Source of the DNA: Clusia tigrina
Lineage: Eukaryota > Arthropoda > Insecta > Diptera > Clusiidae
NCBI GenBank assembly: GCA_920105625.2
Contig: OV050032.1
Span: 21,619,981-21,683,980 of the forward strand
Direction of reading: 5' to 3'
Length of the DNA stretch: 64,000 bases
Part shown: piece after piece, positions 18,881 to 31,607 of the stretch
Position numbering within the stretch: position 1 is the first letter of the stretch
Layout: every line of letters begins with the position of its first letter
Translations under genes and position numbers: made by a program
Notes under the pieces: generated by a model
What the model was told of the DNA's origin: nothing
Database searches by the model: none
Seen by the model: the letters and a program-made list of their open reading frames with translations, nothing else

Positions 18881-21800
18881 TCCACTACTACTACACAACG
18901 AAGGCATGCAAAGAGACTGACTACTTCGCCTGACTGCAAATGACTTCAATCAAATAATGGAACGGAAAAATGAATGAAAGACTGCAGCCAGATTTAAATA
19001 TAATCAACTGATTTCAATTTGCCAACATAACATATTTCTCTAAACTTGCTTCGGTATTTCAATACTCGTCCTTACATATTTGTTTGGTCAAAGTAGATAA
19101 AAGGAACAATGAATACCCTTCGAATATTCAATTTGAATGATGCTGTTCTATATCTTAACTTCGACTATAGTTTTGCAACCTATTTTCGGTATTTCCTTAT
19201 CTGTTTTTGAGCTGGTGCATGAGAAGCAAAGGACAGTAGATTAGTGAATTGAATTAACTTCTAGCAAACGAGAGAAATGGACGGTAATCATTTTTGGAGA
19301 TTCTCTTATTATGTTTACGAGTATATTTGTTTCATTTGATAGTCGTGTGACTAAAATAAGCAACCAGTCATTGCTCATTTGTATTCCAAGTACTTCAGTC
19401 AATCCTATTCGCGTTGGGTTAATTAAAGATGTTTTGTAGTTCGAAAGATCTGAATCTCCGCTGTCCTGTAAGTTCCTGAGTAAATTTTGTATCCGCCAGC
19501 CCGTTGAAGAGCAGTTGTGTTGATACTGTTTCGGTGACCTTCTTTGCAAAATCGGTGGCCTGGCACTGTTTCAAGCTCCACACCAGCACTCTTCAACCGT
19601 TGTTTTAGTTGGCAATGACTTCTTATCAGCCTGCAACATTCATTAAAATGTAAAATTTATGTTCAGTTTCACTGAACAACTATTCTATAATTTTTATGAA
19701 TTCCATTTCGCTTATTTTCAGTTCTGGTAAACGATGGAGCAAAATGAATCCCAAACATCTCCCATGAAGGATTTAGTCCGTCTCAATTGTACTGTAAGAA
19801 CTCCATTTATTATTTGGGAGTTTTCAGTGACGGAGCATCTGGTAAGAAAATTCAGAAGCTTAATTTCTGGGATGGAAGCGACCTTTTTGAAAGCGTGAAT
19901 AATTTGGCAAGCAGATCTAGGACAACATCATTGCTTTTTGTGGATATATCTGTGATAGGTCCAAAAAAACAAAAGTGTGGTTGCATATTTGTAAGGAAGG
20001 AGGCTTTAACATTGACCTAGCCAGACCCCTGAAGGCATATGATGGTCGGGTACTGAGGTATATGCATACTGCTGCCGGCAAATTGTTTCCGTTACCAGTA
20101 ATTTCGCTCATATGCGTCTCTCCATGACGCAAAGTGCACACGAACACCACGCAAGCGTGTAGCGTGCAAATAATCATACAAGCAGGTAATTAAAACAACA
20201 GAAACCCATGAATTTCCACTTAACAATTGTTGTTGTAATGTGCGGGCTATTTTCTTCAATTTTTGATGGTTTTTTTGCTGCGAAATTGCATTTGCACGCG
20301 TGTTTTGTGAGGCTTTTTTCCACTCTTTTGTTGCCTGGAGTATATTGTTAGAGGTCTGTCGGTTACTATGTCATATTGATGCAGCACGCAACGTGCTTAT
20401 CGGTGTTTGCTGGTTGTTGTTGGTGTTGTTTCCTTGGCGCTTGCTAAACACTTTGTGTTTCTTATTTAGTTGCTTTTAGTTTAATTTTCATTTTTCGATT
20501 TTTTGCTTTGCATTGATGCAGCGGAAAAAGTTGGTGCTTTTTTTAACGAAATGTCACTCAACTTGTGTCAAAATGTAAAAGTGGCAATAAACATAATTTG
20601 GTTAAATAACTAATTTCCTTATTGTCTGTCGTTGACGCCTCTCACCTGGCTGGAATAATAGGCTGCGTGTTTAAATGTCTGTTTCTCTAATCGCTGACAA
20701 CAGAATTGCGAAGCAACTTTAGAGCTGGTGGCATTACAAACTTTTCGAACCGCCAACATGTCAAATCATAATCGTTAAATTATCGAAAGCACCAGAAGAC
20801 AATTAATGTGTAGTATTTCTAGCGGTGAATGTGATTGTCGCAAGTGACTTTAGAACCCTAGACATTTCTGCCAATTCAATATACAGAGTTATGCATCCTT
20901 AGGAACCATCCAGGTTATTGTTGAGATATGCTTTATATACTTTTTATTACTTTTCTCCCACATTTACGTACGCATGCATTACGGTACAGCAACAAGTTGC
21001 ACTGGCATGTTATCAAACACATCCAGTATAGTTACTTATTGATTTTTGTTGCTGGAGTAGCTTCGCAACACTCCACGCCAATTTGTAGCTAAACATTGGC
21101 AACCCACAACATGTTGATGGCTAACCGGCTTTTGCTCGTGCACTGAGCGCATGACTTTCTGCCATACTGCGAATGTTGCTACGTTCTATCGCGCTGTCAA
21201 TACGCTCCTAAGCCCTGTCAACATGTTGACTCATTTTTCTATATTTTCAATGACTGCCCTTATACGAGTACAACTTCCCTGCTTAGGTACTGGCATCATT
21301 CAACACTTGCTGCAAGTGGCTATCGCCCCAAACGAAATGCGAAGCGCGCTGCGCGTAAACAAAAAAAAAGAAACTAAAAAATAAAAACAGGCAGCAACAT
21401 TGTCGTACGGAGTGAGCTGCTGAAGTCGAGGCAAAGACTTTATGCTGATGCGGCGGCGTCCAGCGCTTTCAGTGTGGCTCGTGTCTCCACCGTGTTTTGT
21501 CGCGTTTTATTGTTTGTTCGTCAGCGAGAGTTCAGTTGAAAGACGGTTCGCGTCCGTTGCAAAGTGTAAAATTAAATAAATATTTGTATTAAATATATAA
21601 ATTCTTTTTTATTAAATATAATTTGTGCAAATCAACAATACGCAAACAAATTAGGTTTGATACCACACATTTTGAGACCCTACACGAACTGAACTTTAAT
21701 TATCTATTTAACATTTTTGAAGCGGTGCGATACGGTTTTTGTATCTATATTCCTGGGCTGCAAATACAGTAACTTCCTTTTTCCTTTGCGAGTGACAGAA

Positions 21801-22519
21801 ATACAAACATTTGTATATAAGTAAATCCAGATTTGAAAACAAAAAGTGCCGAGTTGCTGCTTTGAAATATCTTAGAACTAACAGCACAATTGACGATATC
21901 TCCAAGTATGAAATTGTATATGAATAATGAAATTGGGAAATGAAAAATGACTTACAGTCATTTAAGTTTCAGAGACACAAAAGCGTGTCCTTTAATGAAA
22001 GGAAATGCAAGTTGTCGGATCGTGTAAAAATAATAACTCAGATGCGGTTGGGCCGAGTTTGAGATACGCTACACTTGGTAGTATTAGGCAAATCGAAGGC
22101 GTATAACACTGTGGGCACATTTAACAATAATTATAAGGCTTTTAGTAGACTATTTCTGTGAGTGTGCTGGGCGTGGCAAGGTGAGCAGTTATCATGACAA
22201 ATTTGAGGATTATTTTTGTTGACCTGCGGGGAGTTAGGAAGTTAGATTAAGCACATTACATGCACGTTACATTTAAGTAATAAGTGTCCTTTATTTAATA
22301 TTTTTGATTTAGCAGGCCTCAGTTGTGATCTTTATAGATCTGTTTGAAATATAAGGTGGAAACTGGAAATTCATTTGGTTTAATTTAGCATATTAATTAA
22401 TTATATGAGTGAAATTTCCCTAGAGAGTAGCAGTGGCTTCCACAGGCAATTTTACTAACCATTCAAATGGACTTCAAACAATATTTAAGTATACTTAAAA
22501 AACAAGAAGGAAACAATTT
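18881..22519. other. Non-coding; weak promoter-like patch near 21.5 kb
   Basis: No supported exon. The plus frame at 19787-20020 (77 codons, TTG-initiated) contains SDGASGKKIQKLNFWDGSD, which I do not recognise. At about 21430-21570 a locally G+C-richer patch contains TTCAGTT, a fly Initiator-like sequence. Confidence 0.4.
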
Positions 22520-22690
22520 TTATTTATTATTATTATTATAACTAATAACATAATAAATTATGTCTGAAAGTAGTGGCAAAATGGGTAACCACAACCAAGG
22601 CTTTCTACCCGAATGGAAAAAGATGTAGAAAGAAGCATTTTTGAGACCATGCCCGGGACAGCATACGAATCCGCAATCGCATGAGAGAAA
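22520..22690 (-). mobile_element. Degenerate SINE copy
   Basis: Recognised by order and similarity to the other copies: TTATTATTATTATTATAA tail, TAATAAATTATG in place of the palindrome, then AAGGCTTTC, GAATGGAAAAAGATG, TAGAAAGAAGCATTTTTGAG and ACCATGCCCGGGACAG. The tRNA head is decayed. Edges are approximate. Confidence 0.7.
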
Positions 22691-23644
22691 ATTCCCATTT
22701 AAAAAGTTGAAATATAGTTTAGTATGATGCAGGGTCCTTATCAGCAGGGGGTTTGAACCCCCACAAATCAATTCTGATACTTGATAGACTGCTTGGACCA
22801 TTAAGCTCATTTGCCCTAAGCTACTTGCCGGCTTACGAATCATATTGCTTCCCTGTGCCCGAAGACAAACTGTTTTTGATTTTGACATTAACACGTTTGG
22901 CTGCAGACTTCTTAATCGATAAAGTGCTTGCCTTGACTTAACTGAGCAGTTCGCATGGGAAAAACAAAAAAAAAAAATGCACAAATGAAACATTCCTGCC
23001 TCAATATGCAAATGCAAAAGAATTTTTCAAAGAAAAACTACGGAAAAAAAGCAACAAAGAGCAAATCAAAAAATCCGCCAACATACAAAAGAAAAATACA
23101 CAAACTTGAAAACATTGCCAGGCCGCTCCTGCCGCTTGGCAAATAACGTTTTCACATGGCGTGTGCTGAGGTTACACACACACACACACACACACACACG
23201 CTTACACAGCATCTTACACATTCTTATTGAAAATTTGACACGCATATGAACGCCATCGCGCACGCGTAGTTGCTTCAGGGGGAATTAATCAATTCAAATG
23301 CTGGTATGAATAAATCAATAAAATGTTGCCTTGCATTAAAGAAACTGTAAATCGAGCGCAATGCGGCCAAGCAACACGCCCGCCAGAGGCGCACTCTGCA
23401 CGTTAACTTCACAATTGTACCCGACAGAGGAGTACGGTGAAAGCCCTTCTTGCGCACATCTCTTTTCAATGGCATAAATATCACTTTTAATACAAATTCC
23501 CTCCCACCGACGTACAAACCGATCTTCGAGTAGGTCTAAAAGTATGGTGGAGCCATCGTTTTGTTGGTCTTAATTCAGCAGCCAGCTTTCATTTGGCATC
23601 CTGCAATTGGGAATTTCGAGTGTCCAAAATCAACGTGAGCAGCA

Positions 23645-23846
23645 CTTGAGAAAAGAATTTTATAGAAAAGTGCAAAATTGCAAAGTGAAAAGTGGTCGGT
23701 GAGTGGAACATAGGCAGGAAGCGTGTCAATTATCGTCACCAAATGCCATACGAGTAGCTCCAATCGTGGTACTCTGGGCTCTATTCCAAGAACCACTTTT
23801 CTTTCTGCAATTTTGCACTTTTTTATACAATTTTTTCCTGATCAAG
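23645..23846. repeat. Fold-back (imperfect inverted repeat) element
   Basis: The left arm includes CTTGAG and AAAAGTGCAAAATTGCA followed by GAAAAGTGGT. The right arm is its complement, ACCACTTTTC then TGCAATTTTGCACTTTT, ending ATCAAG. Related words (TTGCAAAATTGCAAAATTGC, CACTTTGC) recur at 28330-28640, suggesting a small dispersed family. No target duplication is evident. Confidence 0.55.
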
Positions 23847-24604
23847 TTTTCAGACTGTCATTTAAGAAGCTGGCAATGTGAGTATGTGCAAAGAGGTTGG
23901 TGAAATAGGGCCCTGCCATCATTTATAAATCGCGTTGTAATTCCGCAGGCATTTAAGCTATGCTGTCTAGCCTTCCAAAGCAATTCACAGCGGAGTCTGT
24001 TTGCTGCCGACTATTAATTAATTGCTATTAACTAGAATTAATGTCAGCCCACAACAGCGATTGCTGTCTGCTGCAGCTGGGCTAACACAAAAGCCCTCTT
24101 CTGACTTCTGACTCCGGGTTGTTGTGACATCAAAGCAGCTTTAATTGCAGTTCATAAAAAAAGTAATTGTCGCCCTATTTAAAAGCTTAACGACTACTTC
24201 GCAAAAGTTGTGTGTTCATTTTGAGTTGAATTGAAGTCAGAAAAATTCATGAGTCACAAAACGAGCTCCATAAGAACTCCAAAAGAAGAAACTTTTGCGC
24301 GCTCTAGGGTGCCAAAAGTTGGGTCGTCTGGCGAAATTTAACAGTATCTAACAACACTGAAGTGGACTTTGCTCAGAAACTTGAGATAACTGTTGAAAGG
24401 AACAAATTACAAAATTTTAAGAGTGGAAAGATTTGAATTTTTATTATTCTATTTAATAGGAAACAAATCTAACTAGATGGGATTCTGCATCGCAATCCTA
24501 AAAAAATTACTAATATAAATAACCGAAACATCTCTTGGTCTCTACAATCCACCCTACGTAATAAGCAAAGATTTGAGAGGAAACTGCTGGAATTCACCCA
24601 ACCC

Positions 24605-25475
24605 TGTACTAAGTTCTTATAAAGCTTTTATCAAGTTCTTAAAGAACTTGTACCAAGTTGTTATAGAGCTTTTACCAAGTTCTTATAGAGCCTTTACCAA
24701 GTTCTTATAGAGCTTTTACCAAGTTCTTATAGAGCTTTTACCAAGTTCTTATAGAGCTTTTACCAAGTTCTTATAGAGCTTGTACTAAGTTCTTATAGAG
24801 TTTGTATCAAGTTCTTATAGAGTTTGTATAAAGTTCTTATAGAGCTTTTAACAAGTTCTTATAATGTTCGTACCAAGTTTTTGAATAGCTTGTAGCAAGT
24901 TCTTACAGAGCTTTTACCAAGTTCTTATAGAGCTTGTAAGAAGTTCTTATAGAGTTTGTATTAAGTTCTTATAGAGTTTGTATAAAGTTCTTATAGAGCT
25001 CTTAACAAGTTCTTATAATGTTCGTACCAAGTTTTTGTATAGCTTGTAGCAAGTTCTTACAGAGCTTTTACCAAGTTCTTATAGAGCTTTTACCAAGTTC
25101 TTATAGAGCTTTTACCAAGTTCTTATACAGCTTTTACCAAGTTCTTATAGAGCTTGTACTAAATTCTTATAGAGTTTGTATTACGTTCTTATAGATTTTG
25201 TATAAAGTTCTTATAGAGCTTTTAACAAGTTCTTATAAAACTCGTACCAAGTTTTTGTATAGCTTGTAGCAAGCTCTTATAGAGCTTTTACCAAGTTCTT
25301 ATAGAGCTTGTAAGAAGTTCTTATAGAGTTTGTATTAAGTTCTTATAGAGTTTGTATAAAGTTCTTATAGAGCTCTTAACAAGTTCTTATAAAGCTCGTA
25401 CCAAGTTTTTGTATAGCTTGTAGCAAGTTCTTACAGAGATTGTACCAGGTCCTTATAGAGCTTTTACACAGTTTT
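24605..25475. repeat. 22-bp satellite array with 154-bp higher-order repeat
   Basis: About 39 tandem copies of a 22-bp unit, ACCAAGTTCTTATAGAGCTTTT and variants. Exact 22-bp spacing is visible at 24674, 24696 and 24718. Diagnostic variants repeat as a block: the GTAGCAAG unit occurs at 24892, 25046, 25266 and 25420, spacings of 154, 220 and 154 bp (7, 10 and 7 units). The left edge carries a 19-bp palindrome, CAAGTTCTTAAAGAACTTG (24632-24650). A mariner sits 38 bp beyond the right edge. Confidence 0.95.
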
Positions 25476-25513
25476 AAGCTTTACTCATTTCATGTAGGGC
25501 TTCTTCCAAGCTA

Positions 25514-26311
25514 CGAGGGGTACTATTTATATTTCGGGAATAGCAAATAATTACAAACATTTTTAAATGAAAATGGATTTGTTGGTTTTCAAAATATTCC
25601 CCTTGCATTCGTTCAAACCATTTGTCGTAGCAGTTTTTCCATTCCTCTTGAAACACCTCCAAAACATGGTTTTTGAACGCTTCAACTGCTTCTTCGGCGC
25701 TCGTAAATCGTTGACCACGCAGTTTACGTTTGATATTCGGGCACAAGAAGAAGTCATTGGTTGTCAATGTTTTGACTGCTCAAAAATCTGATGTTGTTTT
25801 GTTTCCGGCTCATACGCATATATCCATGATTCGTCACCTGTCACGATTTTATACACGTCTTTTGAAGCACCACGGTCGAACTTTTTAATCGTTTCCTTAC
25901 ACCAACTGACACGATCGATTTTTGAGCGATTGTCAAATTATGTGGGATCCAACGCGAACAAATCTTTTTTACAGCCAAATATTCATGCAATATTGAATGT
26001 ATGGAAGTGGAAGTAATGCCCAAGGTGTCCTTTATCTCACGATATATCACATGACGATCTTGCATTATCAGTTCACGCACTGCATCGATGTTTTGTGGCA
26101 CAACAACCGATTTTGAACGACCTTCACGGAGTGCGTCGGCGACCGTACTACGACCACGATTGAATTCACTATACCAGCGATATACTGTGGTTTTTGATGG
26201 TGCTTTATCGCCATACAAAGACCTGAGTTCATCGACACATTCTTGTTGAGATAATCCACGTCGAAAGTTGTGAAAACTAATCCAACGAAAACCTTCTCTT
26301 GAAATTTCCAT
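25514..26311 (-). pseudogene. Mariner transposase, frameshifted and internally deleted
   Basis: From ATG at 26311 the first frame gives the paired helix-turn-helix DNA-binding region, with LYGDKAPSKTTVYRWYSEF at about residues 33-51 and a second HTH, HVIYREIKDTLGITSTSIHS, at about residues 87-106. A single-base frameshift after TIAQK moves the catalytic start VTGDESWIYAYEPETK, carrying the first catalytic Asp, into another frame near 25805-25860. A deletion then removes the segment with the second Asp. The C-terminus resumes at NDFFLCPNIKRKLRGQRF (third Asp of the D,D34D triad). It cannot make active transposase. Family assignment is certain; the mariner subfamily is not resolved here. Confidence 0.92.
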
Positions 26312-26485
26312 TTTTTGGCCAAATTGATGTTCTTACCTCACTGTAAACAAAACAAATAGCACTTGTACATCAACACGTTGTGAGTACGTCTATGCTAAAA
26401 AATGTCAAACTTTATTATGGTTTTGCCAGATTTCAGCTATTGACACTAGTGTTGCCAGTTCCCTAAGTATAAATAGTACCCCTCG
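25514..26485 (-). mobile_element. Mariner element, internally deleted (972 bp)
   Basis: TA target duplications at 25512-25513 and 26486-26487 flank terminal inverted repeats starting CGAGGGGTACTATTTATA. The size is 972 bp against about 1.3 kb for intact mariners. The minus strand encodes a broken transposase, and the missing part is the middle of the catalytic domain. Confidence 0.95.
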
Positions 26486-26487
26486 TA

Positions 26488-29400
26488 TTCCGAAACAATG
26501 AGAATTTTGCCATTGGATCGAAATTGAGCTCTTTGTGATATTGTTTGAAGTAGGAGTTGCTGATACTATATGAACTTTCGACGTTTCCTAATATAGACTA
26601 AATGCATTTTAGTATACAGTTTGAAGAACTGCAAGGAAGTTATCTGAGGTCTATTAAGGTAGAGCCTATGAATTGAAAGGCATTATGAGAGCTTAAAGTG
26701 TTTCTTTACAGTTAGAAGTTACACGCTATAAAAACTATATTCAATAAACTCTATTCTCAGAACATTGCTTATAAAGTTATAAGCATTATATTCTCAATGA
26801 TCCTATGTTGTAGCTTAAATGCTTTTACACCACCTCACTATAGCTTAACATTACAGCAGGTGTTTGCAGTAGACTTGTGTAGATGGGTTGGACTGGGGTT
26901 TTACTTAAGTTGGAAATCGGAGTTGACTTATTTGCGCCTGGGTTTGAGCTTCACTGGTAATGTGGGCATGTTATGTGCACATGCTGTTTTTTCTGTATAA
27001 TCTCAATAATTATTTAACGATCTATTTTTCAAATTGCTCCTAAGAGCACGGTATCCAATGAGATCATGATGGTGCTCCACCTCTTTCTTGGCTTAGTTTC
27101 CTTCTACTATTCCTTGCAATTGCATAAAATAAGAGTTTGGTTGAATTATGCAGAGCAGAAGAAAAACGTGGATTCTTCAATAAAACAGAAAAGCACCAAA
27201 TGCAGGTGCCAATTGAGTGCGCCCAATTTTAGGTAAACTTCCTTAAATGATTATTATTTTTGTCTGTTGCCTGTCATTAAGTTTATTGTGTGTTCCAATT
27301 GATTTTAATTACTGTGCTTTGCTCAAAATACTGTCAAGCCAATATTATCCACCTACCCTCCAACTCACCCACGCACCGATGACCTAAATTTGCTGCTCGA
27401 GTTCCCCTCTCGACTGTTATTGTTTGTGTCATTTGCATGCGGGTACTTAAAGTACTCGACAATTGCAGGCAAATGAGCGGCAAGTTCGCTGGCTGGCTAC
27501 GGAACCGCAAACATTTCAAGATCAGCTGCTTCGATAAATGTCAACTGAAATCAACTCCCAAGTAGACACATTAGCACGCCATTACCATTGGCACTTCCAC
27601 TCTACTTAGCAGCCAGCTGCACACCCAGTCGACTGCACATTCGTAATGGACGCGCGCTCACACTTGTGCGAGTAATTCCGCTGGCAATGGCTCAGCCTCA
27701 GTCGCAGCCACAGCCGCAGCCGCACTCATTCATTCACATTCGTAATCAGACGCGCAATGCGCATATTTTGCCTTTACTCGTATGTTGTTTTGCGTTTTGA
27801 CTTTTCCATTTTGGCTTTTGCTTTTATCGCGCGAATCTGTGTCGTCTCGATTTGCATTTGTTGTCTTTGATTTTCATGTTAATTTATCTTGATTGTTTTT
27901 TGCTTTTTTGGGTGTTTTGTTATTATGTTTATTTATAATGTTTTATTTTTGTTATTGATTTTCAAAATTCTTAAATTGCGGTTTAAAGACCTAACAGCAA
28001 TTATAAAAGCAACAACAAAGTTGACATTTTTATTAAAAATTCGTATTTTATTTTATGGATTCCGTTCATCGAAAATGCTCGGCGCACTTCGACTGGGCGC
28101 GCTCTGATTGAAATGACGGCAATAAAAGACATTACAGTGTCATAAACGCTCAAATGAGACGAATATAAAATCATGTAAATTTTTGTCAGCGGCAGAGATA
28201 GGCGTGTAGGAAGTGAGCTTAATTTACATTTCTTTGTGAATATATTTGTTTATAATTAATTAATTTTAGTTAATAAATCACTACTTAACAAGTCTGAACT
28301 GCCCGCTGCGAGTTCGTTGCTTAAGTCTTTCGATTTTGAACTTTTCACTTTGCAATTTTTGAATAATTTCTTAATAATTTATTTATTGTTTTTTTGGTAT
28401 ACGAATGCTTAGACATTGATTTGAACCATTTTTGGTGAAGTAAATTTGAGAAGTTGCAAAATTGCAAAATTGCTAAGTGAAGAATGGAAGGTGAAATTGA
28501 TTCCTTTGCACTTTGCCACGTTGCAATGAGTAACTTATCAAAGTCGCTTTTGAAACCAAATGCAAACACTGCAAATTTGATGTGCAACTAATTTGCTTTG
28601 CTTTATTTAATTGGAAAGCTGCAAAGTTGCTAAGTGAAAAAGGGCTGGTGTTGTAGGGCACAGTGCAGTATTAGGGTATATGATATATAGAACAGGGTAT
28701 ACAATTTAGAGTGACACGCCATCTATGCCTATTGTAGGAGCAACTACATACACGGTTGCATTTGCCGATCCGGTAGCAATATACTCAATTCGTCTTGGTA
28801 CATGTTTATTAAACGAAGTACGAGGCAGAACAGGAGAGACTGAAGTACATCAGTGTGTGATGAAGAACTGTAAGGAATAAAGGAAGTGTTGTCTGGGGAC
28901 AATCCGAAGTCGTGTCTTGAATGGTTTGACGAATACGCATCCCAAGTTATGTTGAGCCAAACACATATTCGTACATGTATAGATATGTACAAACTCGCTC
29001 TATGGTTGCAAGGGAAACATGTTGCTGAGTATCGCCAGCGAAACAAATTATGCAACTCACTCGAGCTCAGCAACATGTTTTCCTTCCTGTAACTGGTGAG
29101 CGAATGTTTACGTCTATATAAATGTACCTTTCGGTTAGAGCTGTTATACTCTCTATCTCTTTCTCTCTATTTTCATAACTGAAATTTAGTCTTCAAACAA
29201 GTCTTCTGAAAATCTTCGTCATTTTCTTCTGATTAGTCGTAACCCCTCAAACACGCACACCCCAATTTACACTCGCATAGGTTTGCATGCGTCTTATTTG
29301 CATATAGAAACGGTTCAAAACTGTTGGCTTAATAAAATATCGGCCGCCGCAGAATACGAATGGGCGCTTGTGATTTCTTTGATTTGATTAACATTTTTCA

Positions 29401-30459
29401 CGCATAAGTGAACTCAATAAACAAATGAATTAATAAATAAAATGCTGAAATTTTTGTAATTTTTCAACGCTTGTCAAATGCACTCAATTTCGGTCAAATG
29501 GGTGTGACCAGGCTCGTTATCAATGAGACGCCTAAGTGTGAGTCCAAATATTGCGACCAAAGAGCGATTGTGGCATATGTGAGGTTGTTGTTGTTGTTGT
29601 AGCAGCACTCATAACCGTATCGAGTTTCCGTTGCTACTGTTGAGGCAGCGCCTTTGGCCGCCACCTAATCAATCAATTTTTATGTGCGTACTTGTGGAAA
29701 ACGTTTTTCAATTACTCGCGAGCACCTCAAAATGCAAACACAGTCAACGTAGACAGACGGTCCAAGCGCTGCCTCAAAATGACTTTCACTTGCTCAGCCA
29801 ATTATCAGTTTCTGTGAGCAGTCGATAGCTCTGATGTTCACTGAGACACACGTGACCCGACCCTACTGGGCACACATTCACACGCTCATTGGCAGGTAGG
29901 TAGGAAGACGCCATTAAGCTGGCAAATTTGCGAGTATGCCACATTTTGCAATTTGATGTTATTATTAACGAAGTCAGGCGAACTGAGAAAAAACACGAAG
30001 CAAAAAACTATCTTTGCCCCTCTAAGCAGATCCAGCACACACCATAACCACTCAAAGGGCAGCATGCGATGATCGTTGCCCCAAAGGGGGCCGCGTTGCA
30101 CAATCTCCGTCAAATAGCGGCAATTTAATATTTTTTACACTTGATTCAATGGTCGAAGGAGTGTTTTAGCGTAACCCAATATCGATCACGGCATATACAA
30201 TTTCATACGTTTACGGCGGGCGCTTCTGGCCATACTTGCCAGTGACTGCCGTAACTGTTGTCGCTGCCGTTGCTGTGCTGTTGTTGCTATTGCAATTTAA
30301 TCAATATTTCAATAATAAAATCTTTAGAAGTGATTGTTACATTGTTGAGTGTGCGTGCGTGTGTCGAATCCGGTGCACGGAGAGAATGCGCCAAAGGCAT
30401 TCATTTTCTTAATGAATAGCAAACAACCAAAGTGAGTGCTCAGCTCCGTTTTTGATGCT
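26488..30459. other. Non-coding with one short inverted repeat
   Basis: No supported exon. Contains a 17-bp inverted repeat at 29013-29029 and 29066-29083 (GGAAACATGTTGCTGAG and its complement), a CAGCCGCAGC-type tract near 27697-27722, and words related to the 23.6-kb fold-back element at 28330-28640. Confidence 0.5.
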
Positions 30460-30619
30460 GCAGCTACCCCTGGCAGCAGCAGAGTGATCATCGCGTAAAT
30501 ACTCGAAGCAAAAGTGAAACTAAATTGAACAAGAACTTTGAGCAATTGACTGTTTGTAAATTTATACGCCAGAGACAAAAATATTGGAAGGATTGTAAAC
30601 AGGCGCATTTGTCAAAATG
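30460..30619 (+). other. Candidate 5' UTR and start-codon exon of the 57.5-kb gene
   Basis: The sequence GTCAAAATG is followed immediately by GTGAGTACG, so a start codon in good fly context (CAAA before ATG, at 30617-30619) abuts a consensus splice donor at 30620. This exon would deliver only Met in phase 0. That is what the exon at 57555 needs, because it begins in phase 0 with a signal peptide lacking Met. The upstream edge is approximate and chosen to avoid earlier ATGs. The link across about 27 kb is inferred from phase and signal-peptide logic only. Confidence 0.45.
30617..30619 (+). CDS. Candidate single-codon coding exon (Met)
   Basis: An ATG directly at a GTGAGT donor. Joining it to the acceptor at 57554/57555 gives M-LSHEIYLLVTCLITISAA, a convincing signal peptide. 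One-codon first coding exons are common in fly secreted-protein genes. An RNA read spanning 30619 to 57555 is needed to confirm it. Confidence 0.42.
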
Positions 30620-31607
30620 GTGAGTACGCTACATTTTTATACATCATATTCGTGTCTATAATCATAGCCCCATAAGGCCAAAAGCAGGTAAGAAGTGTGT
30701 ACGTCTCATAGCGGCCTTTTCGTGCCTTTTATATTGCGCAATAGACGCATATCCTATGCCAGAGTTGCTTTCTAACCGTCAGTGCGGGAGGCTTCAATTC
30801 GTTGCGTCGCATCGCAAAAACCAGAACAGTTCAGGTTCATTTGCAGTTTAGTTCCTGACACTTTCGCTGCCATTGCTACGTGAATTGAAAAGTGCAGAAA
30901 CCGCAAAAAACAATAAAATGTGCTCTATGCTGGACACAAATATTTTAGGGCAATTAGTTCAAGAACTCAACGTGAACTAGTTGCAATATGAACGGAGTTC
31001 AGGGCAGAATAGTGCAGATAGTCCGTGAAATTCCCCCAAATTCCAAATGTAAACTGTTGAACCCATTTTCGAATGCACGAGCAAAAGAGTTGAGTACTTA
31101 CGTTGAGTACTGTTTCCGCTCTTTCTTTTGAGCTTTTCATTTTTTGCGAAAATTTTTTCTATTTCGTAGTCTTTTTGACTAGGCGGTTCCCAAACTATGT
31201 TCGCACTTGCTTCTGGCCACTGTAATCTGTGAGTCGAAGAGTGAATCGGGAAATATGATGTGAGTCTGGTGCAACTAACAGAACGTTTTCCTAATTTGCT
31301 CCCCTTTTCATACCCTTTGCCCCTGAATATATAAAGGTGTGCTGTTAATAAATTCGATCCAATTGATGGTATAATGATACAGTGAGTTATATAGATGTGG
31401 GTTATACGAGAGACTACGCCCACTATTAACACATATTCCTAATTTAAGATTTATAACAGCTTTATGGCCGCTATTTTATGTGAAGAAGCATGTGAACATT
31501 ATGAAGCCATTTGGGTTTCAACAGATAAATGACACGTCGACTCTCCATATACCGAACTTTCGAAATGAGCTTAAAATTAGCCCAGTGGTACTCCAATGGA
31601 TGGTATA

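Noticed and set aside
19787..20020. 77-codon frame with KIQKLNFWDGSDLFES
   Set aside because: Looks somewhat protein-like, but there is no family match I can name and no clear splice sites; a similarity search would decide.
22520..23017. 165-codon minus frame
   Set aside because: Runs through the degenerate SINE and unique DNA; no domain.
24605..25475. CRISPR-like array of short repeats
   Set aside because: Units are contiguous 22-mers with no unique spacers, in a eukaryotic genome.
30324..30608. 94-codon minus frame starting with a hydrophobic leader
   Set aside because: Lies antisense to the candidate 5' UTR, has no domain, and no splice context supports it.
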